Assembly: GCF_000260435.1 (NCBI RefSeq)
Contig: NZ_BACQ01000055.1
Coordinates: 1 to 64,000 of the forward strand
Origin: Lacticaseibacillus zeae DSM 20178 = KCTC 3804
Lineage (GTDB): Bacteria; Bacillota; Bacilli; Lactobacillales; Lactobacillaceae
Reading direction: 5' to 3'
DNA: 64,000 nucleotides
Under the pieces are notes generated by a model, which saw only the letters and a program-made list of their open reading frames with translations, was not told where the DNA came from and did no database searches. A program made the position numbers and the translations under genes. Positions 24,081 through 34,097 of this stretch are shown here, one piece after another; position 1 is the stretch's first letter; the number at the start of each line of letters is the position of its first letter.

Positions 24081-24492
24081 GACCCGTCTTCCCTTCTTCA
24101 ACGTATTGAATACACCATGCGGCTAATTCGGCAACTCGCTTGTCGTGCTTTTCGAGATGCAGATAGCCAAACAAGGCCTCAAAGCCGGTCGAAACGCGAT
24201 AAGTGACGACATCGGTATTCTTGGCATGCGTGTAACTTTTGGCATTACGCCCATGTTTGAAAACCGCGACCTCTTCGTCGTCAAGCAAGTGCTCGTCTTC
24301 CATCCCCGCGATTAAGGCCGCCTGCGCTTTGGCAGAAACAAAATCTTTGGCGGCGCGCTGTAAGGCAGCCGGGCGCACCAAGCCGCGTTTGAGGAGATGT
24401 TCCCGAACGTAGACCTCATACACCGCATCACCCATATAGGCTAATGCGATACCGTTCAATTGTTTTGGATCAAATGTCATTTTCTGCGCCAC
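24049..24492 (-). CDS. mrnC: Mini-ribonuclease III
   Basis: A 147-residue Mini-III that trims 23S rRNA precursor ends. It has the RNase III catalytic signature in [23 protein letters not shown] (two halves about residues 13-35; acidic Asp23 and Glu27), and no double-stranded RNA-binding domain, as usual for the family. The C-terminal acidic residue lies in [11 protein letters not shown] near 110. It overlaps the end of cysS by 16 nt and is overlapped by rlmB. Confidence 0.94.
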   Translation of the reverse strand: MAQKMTFDPKQLNGIALAYMGDAVYEVYVREHLLKRGLVRPAALQRAAKDFVSAKAQAALIAGMEDEHLLDDEEVAVFKHGRNAKSYTHAKNTDVVTYRVSTGFEALFGYLHLEKHDKRVAELAAWCIQYVEEGKTGHGKTAASSTK

Positions 24493-25883
24493 CGCGTTCC
24501 TTGAGGAGTGTCTTCCAAAATAATGCCTTGCGCTGCCAGCTGATCACGAATCTGGTCACTCTTGGCAAAGTCTTTCGCTGCCCGGGCAACATCGCGCGCT
24601 TTCACTAACGCATCAATATCGGCATCGAGATTGGTCTGATCGGCAAAAACCACGCCGAAAATCTGCAGCCACGCATCATAGAGATTTAGTAAGTCGTCAA
24701 GACTTTCACGTTTAACCGTATCTTCATTGGCGTATTCGTTCAGCAATTTAGCCAAGTCAAAAAGGACGGTCAACCCGTTTTGGACGTTTACATCATCATC
24801 CATGGCGGTGATAAATTGGTCTTTCAACGTTTGCAGTTGTTCGGTGATCTTGGGATCGACGCCTGGGACAGCATTGTCGCGGCGATAAACCAGATTTTCA
24901 CGGGCGATTTTTAGACGATTAAGGCTGTTCGCTGCGTTCTTGAGGTTGGCATCGGAGTAACGGATTGGCATCCGATATTGAGTACCGGCCATGAAGAACC
25001 GCAGAACTTGCGGATCGACCGTTTTCAAAATGTCATGAACCGTAATGAAGTTGCCAAGCGACTTGCTCATTTTTTCGTCATCTTCGCCAATGGTTACAAA
25101 GCCATTATGCATCCAATAGCGGACGAACTGCTTGCCGGTTTTGGATTCACTCTGGGCGATTTCATTTTCGTGATGCGGGAACTCAAGATCCTGGCCGCCA
25201 CCGTGAATGTCAAACGTATCGCCGAGAAGTTGGGTGCTCATGACCGAGCATTCGATGTGCCATCCCGGTCGACCCTTGCCCCAAGGAGAGTCCCAGCTGA
25301 TTTCGCCGGGCTTGGCGGCCTTCCACAATGCAAAATCTATCGGATCTTCTTTTTTAGCCAGCTCTTCTTGCGTGATGTGCTGACTGGCGCCTTCTTCGAG
25401 TTCGTCGACATTTTGATGGCTTAACTCGCCATAATGTTTGAACTTGCGCGCCCGATAATACACGTCCCCGTCGACGGCGTAAGCATAGCCTTTTGCGACC
25501 AGATCCTGGACAAAATCAATAATGTCCGGAATCATTTGACTCGCGCGTGGATGGGCAGTCGCCGGTTCGATTCCCAGCGCCGTGGTGTCTTCCATGAAGG
25601 CATCAATAAACCGCTGCGCCAAATCAAGCGGTGCTTCGCCGGTTTCATGCGCGGCATTGATAATTTTATCGTCAACATCCGTGAAATTCGAGACATAAGT
25701 GACATGATAACCGCGGTATTCAAAATAGCGGCGAATCGTATCAAACGCGATCGCACTGCGCGCATTACCGATGTGGATATAATTATAGACAGTCGGTCCG
25801 CAGACATACATCCGGATTTCTCCAGGGTGCAGTGGCGTGAACGGCTCTTTTTGCCGGGACATCGTATTATATAACGTTAACAT
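24477..25883 (-). CDS. cysS: Cysteinyl-tRNA synthetase
   Basis: A 468-residue class I synthetase charging tRNA-Cys. Zinc-binding Cys29 lies in [19 protein letters not shown] with the HIGH-type motif [15 protein letters not shown] and [12 protein letters not shown] supply the other zinc ligands, and the KMSKS loop reads [10 protein letters not shown] (about residue 265). Length and order are typical. It heads the cysS-mrnC-rlmB-rae1 operon. ATG is preceded by GGAAGGAAATGAGCCG. No T-box leader is visible upstream; a palindromic repeat lies there instead. Confidence 0.97.
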   Translation of the reverse strand: MLTLYNTMSRQKEPFTPLHPGEIRMYVCGPTVYNYIHIGNARSAIAFDTIRRYFEYRGYHVTYVSNFTDVDDKIINAAHETGEAPLDLAQRFIDAFMEDTTALGIEPATAHPRASQMIPDIIDFVQDLVAKGYAYAVDGDVYYRARKFKHYGELSHQNVDELEEGASQHITQEELAKKEDPIDFALWKAAKPGEISWDSPWGKGRPGWHIECSVMSTQLLGDTFDIHGGGQDLEFPHHENEIAQSESKTGKQFVRYWMHNGFVTIGEDDEKMSKSLGNFITVHDILKTVDPQVLRFFMAGTQYRMPIRYSDANLKNAANSLNRLKIARENLVYRRDNAVPGVDPKITEQLQTLKDQFITAMDDDVNVQNGLTVLFDLAKLLNEYANEDTVKRESLDDLLNLYDAWLQIFGVVFADQTNLDADIDALVKARDVARAAKDFAKSDQIRDQLAAQGIILEDTPQGTRWRRK

Positions 25884-25950
25884 CGGCTCATTTCCTTCCT
25901 GTAGCGTCTTACCTGCATTCTACAGGAAAATGGGAGGATTATAAAGGAAA

Positions 25951-26068
25951 GAGCGTGAGCTGGCGCGTTTAGAAGTCGGAGTGTAAGTGGCTTTAGGCGT
26001 GATGGCCGGGCTTTGGCCATTGCGACCAAGGTCCTTACACGCAGACTTCTGCGCCAGCGATCGCGTTT
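25951..26068. repeat. Palindromic intergenic repeat, copy A
   Basis: A ~118-bp imperfect palindrome between cysS and the XRE gene. The outer arms are GAGCGTGAGCTGGCGCG and its near complement CGCCAGCGATCGCG; inside lie AGTCGGAGTGTAAGTGG and its partner CCTTACACGCAGACTTC, and the centre has GATGGCCGGG/TTTGGCCAT. Very similar to copy D (51093-51210), and in reverse orientation to copies B and C. It overlaps the region just upstream of the cysS -10 box (TATAAT at 25943-25938, minus strand). Confidence 0.85.
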
Positions 26069-26114
26069 CGGAACCGGATTGCCCCCAATCTTTATTACTT
26101 CAACTTCGCAAATA

Positions 26115-26165
26115 CCCAACTTTGACCATCACGCTAAGGTTCTTACCCGCCGACTTCCGACCCCA
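26115..26165. repeat. Degenerate half copy of the palindromic repeat
   Basis: The stretch TTTGACCATCACGCTAAGG followed by TTCTTACCCGCCGACTTC resembles one arm of copy A located 50 bp away. It looks like the decayed half of a second copy. Confidence 0.5.
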
Positions 26166-26237
26166 GTTTAATCGCTGCATAGAACCAAAAAAGCTCCCTT
26201 ACATACCAGCAAGGAAGCCCAAAATTTCTACTCGTTG

Positions 26238-26498
26238 TTAACGCGTCACGATCGATAAACGAATTTCTTTTCCCAGTCCCTTAGCATACCGTGACAATGT
26301 CATCAGCGACGGAACAGAGTCCAAACGCTCAATCTTTGCAAGCTGCGGCTGCTTCATGCCAATTGTTTCAGCGAATTGCTTTTGTGAGATCCCACGGCGA
26401 ATCCGTTCCGCTTCAAGTTCAGTCAGTGCATCGATGATGGTTAATGCTTCGTCAGGAATAGAATCAATTTTACCCTTAACTTCATTCCAAGTGGACAC
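26238..26498 (-). CDS. XRE-family helix-turn-helix protein, antitoxin-like
   Basis: An 86-residue protein with a central HTH (RRGISQKQFAETIGMKQPQLAKIER in two parts, about residues 34-58) and the pattern of HigA/RelB2-type antitoxins (N-terminal ALTELEAERIRRG, C-terminal LSRYAKGLGKEIRLSI). Such antitoxins usually follow a RelE/HigB toxin gene, but none is present on either side; upstream is the end of the FAD-linked oxidase gene only 45 bp away. It may be an orphan antitoxin or a simple regulator. GAAGGGGCAG precedes ATG. Confidence 0.8.
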   Translation of the reverse strand: MSTWNEVKGKIDSIPDEALTIIDALTELEAERIRRGISQKQFAETIGMKQPQLAKIERLDSVPSLMTLSRYAKGLGKEIRLSIVTR

Positions 26499-26543
26499 AG
26501 AACTGCCCCTTCTTTTTAACCCATCATCTCAATTTTTTAACCG

Positions 26544-27938
26544 TTAATCAATCTTCCGCTTCGGATTCAAGATATTCAGCGGATCAAACAAATCCTTGAT
26601 CTGATGCTGAATTTCATCAACATCAAAGCCGAGTTCCTCATTGTTCCACTGATTCTTGCTCATCCCCACAGCGTGCTCGCCGGAAATTGTGCCGCCCAAT
26701 GCCAGTGCTTTGCGGAACATCATGCGGATGGCTTGGAGCGCTTCTTTTGGCGGTTCCGTCTGGTCAGCTGGCCAGATAACCGTTGGGTGCACGTTGCCGT
26801 CACCCGCATGGCCGGCGGTGTAAATTTCAACATTCAAGTCTTTGGCAACCTCGGCAATGTAGTCCATCATCTCCGGCAGCTTGGATAACGGCACGGCCAT
26901 ATCTTCCATAATGTGCTGGCCATTCGCGAAAACCGCCGGCAACATGTCCTGCCGCAATTTGATGATGGCACCTGCTTCATCAGGATCGCTGGTTACCTTG
27001 ATATTCTTGGCGTGATCAGCCGTTAAAATCTGTTCCGCCATTTTCAGACTGGCTTCACCGCCTGCATCCAGCCGGAAAATTAGCATTGCCTCGGCACCTT
27101 CTGCATAGTGCGTGCCTTCATACCGATCCAATGCCGCAACGGTCAATCCGTCCAATGCTTCGAGGGTCACCGGATAAATTCCCGACAACCGCAAATCCTC
27201 GACCCCTTTGGCCAAGGCCGTCATGTTATCAAAATAGGCCACCCCGACTACAGGCGTCCCGATCGGAATTGGGTTCAACTTAACGGTGATTTCCGTAATA
27301 ATACCCAATGTGCCTTCAGATCCCACGAAAAGATGGGTCAAGTCATAGCTAAAGGCATGCTTATAAGTGCGGCCGCCGAGTTTGATTTCCCTACCATCAG
27401 CGAGCACGACTTTCAAACCAAGCACATTGTCCGTTGTTGCGCCGTACTTGACCGTACTCATCCCACCGGCATTCGTCGCTGCGTTACCGCCAATACTGGA
27501 AATCGGCTTAGAACCCGGATCAGGCGCATAGAACAAGCCTTGCTTGCGGGCTTCTTTATCCAAATCACCGTTAATCACGCCCGGCTCCACAACCGCCAAC
27601 AAGTCGCCCTTACTGATTTCCTTAATCCGTTTCATCCGCACCGTTGAGAGGATAATGCTGCCATTGAGGCCATCCGCCCCGATGACGGTACTGGTATCCG
27701 CGCCTTGAGGAACGACCGGAATGTGATATTGCCGCGCCACTTTCAAAACACCTTGAATATCCGCAACATCGCCAACTGCCACATAAGCCAAAATTCTGCC
27801 ATCAATCTCCAGCTGAGCATTGCCATTGGCGCTATGTTTGCGCGCAACCTGATCATCTGTATGAATCTCCGCGTGCGGTGCGGCGGCACGTAAAACTGCA
27901 AGGATCTCCGCGTTGTCATAAGCAGTAAAAATTGCCAT
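26544..27938 (-). CDS. FAD-linked oxidase (GlcD/D-lactate dehydrogenase type)
   Basis: A 464-residue flavoprotein with an N-terminal PCMH-type FAD-binding domain (VVPQGADTSTVIGAD near residue 75, SSIGGNAATNAGGMSTVKYG near 145) and a C-terminal FAD-oxidase domain with AGHAGDGNVHPTVIW and SGEHAVGMSKN. The family oxidises glycolate or D-2-hydroxy acids. No GlcE/GlcF partners are near, so a one-subunit D-lactate or hydroxyacid dehydrogenase is likely. ATG 27938 (MAIFTAYD) is 7 nt after GGAGGT; earlier in-frame ATGs lack a site. Confidence 0.92.
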   Translation of the reverse strand: MAIFTAYDNAEILAVLRAAAPHAEIHTDDQVARKHSANGNAQLEIDGRILAYVAVGDVADIQGVLKVARQYHIPVVPQGADTSTVIGADGLNGSIILSTVRMKRIKEISKGDLLAVVEPGVINGDLDKEARKQGLFYAPDPGSKPISSIGGNAATNAGGMSTVKYGATTDNVLGLKVVLADGREIKLGGRTYKHAFSYDLTHLFVGSEGTLGIITEITVKLNPIPIGTPVVGVAYFDNMTALAKGVEDLRLSGIYPVTLEALDGLTVAALDRYEGTHYAEGAEAMLIFRLDAGGEASLKMAEQILTADHAKNIKVTSDPDEAGAIIKLRQDMLPAVFANGQHIMEDMAVPLSKLPEMMDYIAEVAKDLNVEIYTAGHAGDGNVHPTVIWPADQTEPPKEALQAIRMMFRKALALGGTISGEHAVGMSKNQWNNEELGFDVDEIQHQIKDLFDPLNILNPKRKID

Positions 27939-28070
27939 TATCCAGACCTCCATTGCTTTGATTGCTGGGTTCATTATAAAAATCCTTATCCTCATTATGA
28001 ACCTATTTTCAAAAGGCTGGGTTGATTTAGTCTGGAAAACGCGATCTGACATCCTCCATTGCGCCGGCAT

Positions 28071-28102
28071 ACAAAAATCCGCGACATTGCGCGGATTTTT
28101 GT
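28071..28102 (-). terminator. Terminator of gltX
   Basis: ACAAAAATCCGCG and CGCGGATTTTTGT form a 13-bp stem with a small loop, 7 bp beyond the gltX stop codon, with T residues in both directions. Confidence 0.88.
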
Positions 28103-28108
28103 TACTGT

Positions 28109-29602
28109 TTAAAGTTGCGATGTGACTAAATCAACGTTCTTCAACACCTGATCGCGCCCCATGAGCTCAATCGTTTCAGCCAGTTGCGGGCCATGCATCC
28201 GTAGCGTTGCGGCAATGCGGATCGGCATGTACAACTTGCGGCCCTTAACCTGGGTTTCTTGCTTGACTTCGTTGACAATGCGGCCAACGGAATACGCGTC
28301 GAAAGTGTCCAGTGCTCGAATCTTTTTAGCGAACGCTTCGATAACCGGCTTGGCATTGTCGTCAGCCAGCTCCTTGCGCTCGTCATCCGTCAGATCGGTT
28401 GCCTTGTCGAAGAAAATATCGGCAAGTTTGCTAATCTGCGCGGTGTAACTCATCTGATCGGTGTACAGGCTGATCAGATGACGGGCCCACTCGATGGTTT
28501 TCGGATCCGGATCACTATGAATCAGGCCATCTTCAATCAGGTTTGCCAACGACATGCTCATCAGCTCGTTCGGGTTCGTCTTTTGCTTAGCTTTAATATA
28601 CTGGTTGTTAACCCATTCCAGCTTCTTCTGGTCGAAGCGTGCCGGACTCTTGGATAAACGCTTCGGATCGAACTGCTTGATGAATTCCTTCTTGGTGAAA
28701 ATCTCATCTTCGCCAACCGGTGACCAGCCTAACAGGGTGATGAAGTTAAACATCGCTTCTGGCAAGTAGCCGAGTTCACGATATTGTTCGATAAACTGCA
28801 AGACGGTTTCATCACGTTTGGACAGCTTTTTGCCGGTTGCACCGTTGATGATCAAGGTCATATGGCCAAAAATCGGTGGTTCCCAGCCAAAAGCGTCATA
28901 AATCGCCAGCTGCTTAGGCGTGTTGGCAATGTGGTCATCGCCGCGCAACACATGACTGATTTCCATGAGATGATCGTCGACCACCACCGCAAAGTTATAC
29001 GTCGGCATGCCGTCGCGCTTCTGAATGACAAAATCGCCGCCAAGCGTGTTGGCATCAATCGAAATCTTGCCTTTGACAATGTCATCCCATTCGTAAGTCT
29101 TATCAGTCGGAATGTGGAATCGGATAACCGGCTGTAACCCCTTGGCTTTTGCCGCAGCAATGGCTTCTGCCTTTTCGGCTTCACTCATGCCTTCATATTC
29201 ATATTCATAATGCGGCATTTCATGACGGGCTTTTTGGGCTTCGCGATCGGCTTTCAGTTCCTCTTCGGTCCGATAAGATTCATAAGCAAAGCCCTTATCG
29301 ACAAGTTGCTTGATCAGCTTGTCATAAATGTCTTTACGCTCAGACTGGCGGTAAGGGCCAAAATCCCCACCTTTGTCAGGACCTTCATCCCAATCAATCC
29401 CGAGCCAGTGGAGATTCTCCATCTGACTTTTCTCGCCATCTGCAACGTTCCGCTTTGTATCGGTATCTTCAATCCGCAGCACCAACGTTCCCTTGTTGTG
29501 CCGTGCGAACAAATAATTGAACAGTGCCGTCCGTGCATTGCCAATATGCAAATGCCCGGTCGGACTTGGTGCATAACGCACCCGAATTGGTCGATCTGCC
29601 AA
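28109..29602 (-). CDS. gltX: Glutamyl-tRNA synthetase
   Basis: A 497-residue class I synthetase charging tRNA-Glu (and, in most Firmicutes, tRNA-Gln for later amidation). The HIGH motif lies in [19 protein letters not shown] (about residues 11-29), and the KMSKS loop is KKLSKRDE (about 253-260). I chose TTG at 29602, giving [16 protein letters not shown], because GGAGG lies exactly 8 nt upstream. The ATG five codons earlier (29617) would put that GGAGG inside the gene and has no site of its own. Single gene with its own terminator; no T-box seen. Confidence 0.95.
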   Translation of the reverse strand: MADRPIRVRYAPSPTGHLHIGNARTALFNYLFARHNKGTLVLRIEDTDTKRNVADGEKSQMENLHWLGIDWDEGPDKGGDFGPYRQSERKDIYDKLIKQLVDKGFAYESYRTEEELKADREAQKARHEMPHYEYEYEGMSEAEKAEAIAAAKAKGLQPVIRFHIPTDKTYEWDDIVKGKISIDANTLGGDFVIQKRDGMPTYNFAVVVDDHLMEISHVLRGDDHIANTPKQLAIYDAFGWEPPIFGHMTLIINGATGKKLSKRDETVLQFIEQYRELGYLPEAMFNFITLLGWSPVGEDEIFTKKEFIKQFDPKRLSKSPARFDQKKLEWVNNQYIKAKQKTNPNELMSMSLANLIEDGLIHSDPDPKTIEWARHLISLYTDQMSYTAQISKLADIFFDKATDLTDDERKELADDNAKPVIEAFAKKIRALDTFDAYSVGRIVNEVKQETQVKGRKLYMPIRIAATLRMHGPQLAETIELMGRDQVLKNVDLVTSQL

Positions 29603-29750
29603 TGTCTTAGCCTCCATTTTCTGTAAACATGCAATGCTAGTGTACCACAGAAGGGCAAGCGATGGACGGCAACGCCTCAAGGTCATCAGGTTTTTCGTTT
29701 CGACGGGAAAAGTGCCATCCCTTTAATGAAACAATCTGTTTACTGAAACA

Positions 29751-30578
29751 TTATGCGCTGACAGTGCTGCGCGGTTTTTCTCGCCGCCAGAGCCAGTAAA
29801 CGAACGCCACAACGATCACTGTTTGTGCCACTAACAGCAGCTCTGTCACAGTGAGGCTCAAAGCTCCTGCCTGACTCAATCCAGCCGGAAAATCAATAAA
29901 AGCATGCAACCCAACCGGCAGTAACATCCAAAACCACTGCTTGCGGTTGACCACAATCAACCAAACAACCAGCGAAAGGGCAATCTGAATGGTCAAGGCT
30001 AACAGTCGTTCAAGCAAGCTTAGTGACACCGTCCAGCCGCTCATCCCAGTCAACTGCTTCACCGCGGTGATAATGCCAGAACGCGCGCTTGCCGGAGTTT
30101 TGGTCATTAATTTAGCCAACGCGCCACTGTTGATGGTCGTTGCAAAAAGCACATTACTGAACATTGCCAAGCCCCCACCCAGCATCATTTCAAGGCCGCC
30201 ATGACCTAAACCATACAAAAACGGGGTTTCCGGCGTCTTGGCTTTTTGCGGGATCCGCCGCTGAATCCATTTGAACCCGAACCAGCGACCGACTTCTTCA
30301 AAAACGCCTGCCAGCAGTGCGCCATAAAGTGCGTAAAGCCACGGTGTATGCTGGAATTGCCGGGCAATGCCGCGAAACGGTCCTTCTAGAATGCCGGCAA
30401 AAAGAATGAAAATGGCCATACCGATAAAGAACACTGGCGTTGCTCCTTTTTTCGGATGACTTCGCCGTTGAATGATCCACACGGCTAAAGCCACCGGCAA
30501 AACCAAACAAATAATGATCTCGATGACCATCATCACGATGGCTGCTTGACTGACAGTGCTGTTCACAATTTTTGACAT
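29751..30578 (-). CDS. YhfC-family intramembrane protease-like protein
   Basis: A 275-residue protein with about eight membrane segments and the YhfC-family (PF10086) motifs: the FEEVGRWFGF motif near residue 92-101 and GLGHGGLEMMLGG near 123-135, whose Glu and His residues suggest an embedded metalloprotease like the CPBP family. Substrates are unknown. ATG precedes SKIVNSTV; GAGGTCGCG lies upstream. It is transcribed alone, between gltX and the surface-protein gene. Confidence 0.85.
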   Translation of the reverse strand: MSKIVNSTVSQAAIVMMVIEIIICLVLPVALAVWIIQRRSHPKKGATPVFFIGMAIFILFAGILEGPFRGIARQFQHTPWLYALYGALLAGVFEEVGRWFGFKWIQRRIPQKAKTPETPFLYGLGHGGLEMMLGGGLAMFSNVLFATTINSGALAKLMTKTPASARSGIITAVKQLTGMSGWTVSLSLLERLLALTIQIALSLVVWLIVVNRKQWFWMLLPVGLHAFIDFPAGLSQAGALSLTVTELLLVAQTVIVVAFVYWLWRREKPRSTVSA

Positions 30579-30646
30579 ACGCGCGACCTCACATTCGATT
30601 GTTCAGAAAACGATCTGTTGTGGTCGTTTTCAATTCTTTAGGTATA

Positions 30647-30682
30647 AAAAGAGCATCATTTAAAGTGAATGATGCTCTTTTC
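30647..30682 (-). terminator. Terminator of the surface-protein gene
   Basis: AAAAGAGCATCATT and AATGATGCTCTTTT form a perfect 14-bp stem with a 7-nt loop. Confidence 0.92.
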
Positions 30683-30727
30683 CATTCCATTTTTCAACTC
30701 AATTTACACAATTGAAAATGGTACGAT

Positions 30728-31918
30728 TTAATTTTTATGACTTACTTTTTTCGTTTGCCGGCGCCAACGAATACCTAAAAAGCCTGCCAAAGCTAGAAGA
30801 ACAACGCCAAGAGCCGTCAAGCCGATCTGTTCTTCTTCGTGTGTCCGTGGCAGTGTGTGCTTAGCCTTATTAGTTGGCGTTATGATCGTTGTTGTCGCGC
30901 CATTGCTGCCACCTGTTGACGGCAAAACGTTGCTTGGCGGATTTGGCGTGGATGGATTTGTCGGCGTGCTTGGTGTGACTGGCGTACTTGGCGTGACCGG
31001 CGTGCTCGTCTTCGCATAAACAAAGGTGACATTTAACGTTCCATTGGTGAATGTGCCTGAATCAGCCGCGCTGTTTGGCGCCATGCGCAGATACTGATAT
31101 CCCGCAATGGTTGTTGGCGTTGTGGTATAAGGTGTTCCTGCATTCCCAGTCAAAACTTTGTCTGGCGCGAGTGCGTGCCCATTTTCGTCGACATAATGAA
31201 CGTTAACGGTTCCTTGGGCGGCTGGTGTTTTACTGTAAACAAACGTCACAGTCAAAGTGCCGGTACTAAAGGTCCCGTTTTCCGGTGCGCTGCCTGGCGC
31301 AAGACTGGTGAATTGATAATTTGCAATATCGATCGGACGGGCTTCATAAGGATCGCCAGGCTGGCCCGTGAGCACTTTATCAGGTGCAAGCGTATTGCCT
31401 GCATCATCGACGTACTTCACGTTAACGCTGCCTTGAGGAATTGGCGTCTTTGTGTAAACCATGGTGACAGTGATCGTGCCATTGGTGTATGTGCCGCTTG
31501 CCGGTGCGCTATTCGTAGCCAAATGGGCATATTGGTAATCTTTGATGCTGATTGGCGAGATGGTATACGAATCGCCTACTTTGCCACTAAACGTCTGATC
31601 CGGGGCAAGTTGATTGCCTTGGTCATCAACAAATTTGATATCAATGGTTCCTTGTGTAGCAGGATCTTCAGCAGCTTTTCCTGTCTCTGTAATTGGTGAG
31701 GCAACGGGATTACTCAAATACTTTTTTTGTTGACGAGTCAATGCTGCATTGACTCTCGATCGTTGTGCCAATTGAGAGGTTTCATTGATGGACTTGGCCG
31801 CCACTTTATGCGCGGAACTCGTACCACCCATCAAGAAGAAGCCGATCAGCATCACCACCCACAACTTGCCATCTTTATACAGTTTGCTATGAACTTTTTC
31901 TTCTCCAATTGGTCTCAA
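30728..31918 (-). CDS. MucBP-repeat cell-surface protein with an atypical sorting signal
   Basis: A ~396-residue surface protein. It begins with a KxYKxGKxW-type signal region (KLYKDGKLWVVMLIGFFLMGG), followed by a short polar segment, three MucBP-type repeats of about 70 residues (each with VKYVDD-like start and LAPDKVLTG), a Pro/Thr/Ser-rich stalk (TPVTPSTPVTPSTP), then LPRTHEEEQ, a hydrophobic segment and WRRQTKK. The anchor motif thus reads LPRTH instead of LPxTG, although an LPSTGG occurs about 28 residues earlier. The best start is TTG 31918, 8 nt after GGGAG; no ATG there has a site. MucBP domains bind mucus or other surface ligands. Confidence 0.85.
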   Translation of the reverse strand: MRPIGEEKVHSKLYKDGKLWVVMLIGFFLMGGTSSAHKVAAKSINETSQLAQRSRVNAALTRQQKKYLSNPVASPITETGKAAEDPATQGTIDIKFVDDQGNQLAPDQTFSGKVGDSYTISPISIKDYQYAHLATNSAPASGTYTNGTITVTMVYTKTPIPQGSVNVKYVDDAGNTLAPDKVLTGQPGDPYEARPIDIANYQFTSLAPGSAPENGTFSTGTLTVTFVYSKTPAAQGTVNVHYVDENGHALAPDKVLTGNAGTPYTTTPTTIAGYQYLRMAPNSAADSGTFTNGTLNVTFVYAKTSTPVTPSTPVTPSTPTNPSTPNPPSNVLPSTGGSNGATTTIITPTNKAKHTLPRTHEEEQIGLTALGVVLLALAGFLGIRWRRQTKKVSHKN

Positions 31919-31969
31919 TGCAATTGCTCCCTTCAGAAACCAAGCCAAAAGCCCTTCAACCAAACCTTG

Positions 31970-32004
31970 TTAAAATAATTATTTTAATTTACATACAAAT
32001 TATA
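31970..32004 (-). promoter_or_regulatory. Promoter -10 box and AT palindrome of the surface-protein gene
   Basis: A perfect TATAAT (minus strand, 32004-31999) is followed within 12 bp by an 18-bp perfect palindrome TTAAAATAATTATTTTAA (31970-31987), near the transcript start or early leader. It may be an operator or an mRNA 5' hairpin. Confidence 0.55.
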
Positions 32005-32141
32005 ACACGTGGTATTGGTATGAAAACTTTCGAATGGATTCTCGGGCTGAGAAAGTATCCACTTTGAAGCACTTGGATAACTGACTTGGACGCAGAAAAT
32101 GACACCTAAACAGGCGTTTTATTTTTCGTGAATACCATCAT

Positions 32142-32918
32142 CTACCGCAAATTACGCCTGCGGAAGACAATCAGGCCAAGGATCAAGAAAATACTGCCAT
32201 AAGCAATGTAGCCGATCATCATCTGGTTGATGCCTAGGTGAGTCAGACTCGAAAGCTTTGGCGAGTTCAATTGTGCCCCGAAGTTCAACATATTCACTGG
32301 GTTCCATTTGAGCCATTCGTGCTGATCAATCAGCATAAACATCAGTTGGTTAAAGACCGAGACAACAAAGTAGGCACTAATGCCGACAATGATTGCAGGC
32401 GTTGAATTATCAAATAAGGTAGCCAACAGCAACACAAAAGCAGCCAGAAAAAGTAATGTCAAAAACTCGCTGACCGTATTCATCAACATGGCCTGCCAAA
32501 TCGGCTGATGGTTGCTAACTTGCAAAGTCAGACTAAATTTATTTTGGAAAAAGATCACTTTTAAAAGAAAAGTCATCACGAGGCTGCTGCCATAGAAGTA
32601 AAGTGCACAGCCTAGCAGGGTTAACCACTTACTAACCAAAACTTTGCTACTTGAATATTGTCGATACAGCAATGCCTTCAGCGTGCCATACTGATTTTCT
32701 GATGACAGCTGCGTACTGCCGACTGCAATGATATAAAAGACAATCAACACCGGCGCGTAAAAATCGTTGAGGAACAAGTTCTCAGGCTGAAACGTCTGTG
32801 GATAAACTTTTCCGAAAATCGCCATTGCCAGTTGAAACACAATGAGAAATAACCAGAAAATTGTAAAGGATGGTCTTTTTAAGAGTTTGTAGGTTTCCTG
32901 TTTAAGCAATGTGAACAA
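32142..32918 (-). CDS. ABC-2-type permease
   Basis: A 258-residue membrane protein with six hydrophobic segments and a topology like the permeases of lantibiotic-immunity or bacitracin-type exporters (short cytosolic N-terminus FTLLKQETYKLLKRPSF, last segment ending FRRRNLR). It starts 25 bp after the ATPase gene ends, so they form one transporter. The divergent Rgg-like gene next to the pair suggests peptide- or stress-controlled expression. The cargo is unknown; toxin or peptide export are the usual roles. Confidence 0.85.
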   Translation of the reverse strand: MFTLLKQETYKLLKRPSFTIFWLFLIVFQLAMAIFGKVYPQTFQPENLFLNDFYAPVLIVFYIIAVGSTQLSSENQYGTLKALLYRQYSSSKVLVSKWLTLLGCALYFYGSSLVMTFLLKVIFFQNKFSLTLQVSNHQPIWQAMLMNTVSEFLTLLFLAAFVLLLATLFDNSTPAIIVGISAYFVVSVFNQLMFMLIDQHEWLKWNPVNMLNFGAQLNSPKLSSLTHLGINQMMIGYIAYGSIFLILGLIVFRRRNLR

Positions 32919-32943
32919 AATAAAATCCTCCGTATCGTCTCAA

Positions 32944-33822
32944 TCACTCAATGATGCCTAAAAGTGAGTTTTCCAAGTCATCCTGTTGTTCGTGAATGTC
33001 GTGGATCGCAATATTCTGATCCAACACCGCATGCAACAAAGATGTCATATTTTGAATTGAGTTTCTGGCAATCTTAACGCTGCCTTCTTCGACAGTAGCT
33101 TGATAACCTTTCTGCACTAAAAGTTGCGCCGCGCGGTCGTTCTGATCCGTTCGCAGCAAAAGATAACTCTCATTTCTGGCCAACACGGCGCTCATGGTAT
33201 TGCTTGTGACAAGATGGCCGTGATTAATGATCACAACATCGTCAGCGACCTTTTGCAACTCACTCAGGATATGGCTTGATATGAGGAATGAAATACCTTC
33301 TGCTTTTTTCTGAAGAATCAATTCGCGCAGTTCTCTTGTTGCCTTGGGATCAAGCCCATTCATTGGTTCGTCAAGGATTACCAGACTCGGCTGATTCACC
33401 AACGCCAGCGCAATCCCAAGCTTCTGCTTCATCCCTAGCGAATAATGCTTGGCTTTTGCATCTGCATAGGCAGTCAAGTGCATCTCTTCAATCACTTTGT
33501 CCACTTTAGCGCGCCGATCAGTGCCTCTCGTAAAAAGGTGCAGCTGTTCTCGACCGGTTAAATAAGGATACAAACCGGGATACTCAATCAAGGCGCCCAC
33601 ATCTTTTAAGGCATCATGATTGTCAACGGTGATCTTTTGATCATTTAGCCGAATGTCACCGATAAAACTCGAAATGCCCAAAATGGTTTTCATAATGGTT
33701 GTTTTACCTGCGCCGTTTGCCCCAATCAGGCCGACAACCCGTCCCGGTTTGATTTCAAATGAAATTTGGTGCAAAGCTTGTTTCCTCCCGAACCATTTAT
33801 CGAGGTTATTAACTGTTAGCAT
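32944..33822 (-). CDS. ABC transporter ATP-binding protein
   Basis: A 292-residue ATPase: Walker A GLIGANGAGKTTIMK (about residues 32-46), signature YSLGMKQKLG (about 126-135), Walker B LVILDEPMNGLD (about 146-157) and the switch His in SSHILSEL. The ~80-residue C-terminal extension is typical of bacitracin/lantibiotic-resistance ATPases. I chose ATG 33822 (MLTVNNLDK); TTG five codons earlier (33837) is possible and has AAGAAAG upstream. Operon with the permease gene; divergent from the Rgg-like gene. Confidence 0.92.
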   Translation of the reverse strand: MLTVNNLDKWFGRKQALHQISFEIKPGRVVGLIGANGAGKTTIMKTILGISSFIGDIRLNDQKITVDNHDALKDVGALIEYPGLYPYLTGREQLHLFTRGTDRRAKVDKVIEEMHLTAYADAKAKHYSLGMKQKLGIALALVNQPSLVILDEPMNGLDPKATRELRELILQKKAEGISFLISSHILSELQKVADDVVIINHGHLVTSNTMSAVLARNESYLLLRTDQNDRAAQLLVQKGYQATVEEGSVKIARNSIQNMTSLLHAVLDQNIAIHDIHEQQDDLENSLLGIIE

Positions 33823-34097
33823 TAAGTCATACCACAACTTTCTTGATGAGATTGGTGATCAACTTCATTATCTATTTGTTTTGTGTTATTGATAAAATAT
33901 ATACATACATCAATTGCCGCAATATCAAAAATTCCAGGTGATACCTGAACTCGATCACAAGGCCTAATTTTGATACTCTTTAAGTAGTACTAACTTACCA
34001 GATCAAACCGATCAATCCGTGTTTTTTGACAAAAACGATATTTTCATCACATAATTGGTTTTAAGTTGCTTATAGGAAAATTGGAGGAGACCGCTTC

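Noticed and set aside
25884-26237. A T-box leader in front of cysS
   Set aside because: No T-box consensus is present; the structure seen there is the palindromic repeat found at other unrelated places.
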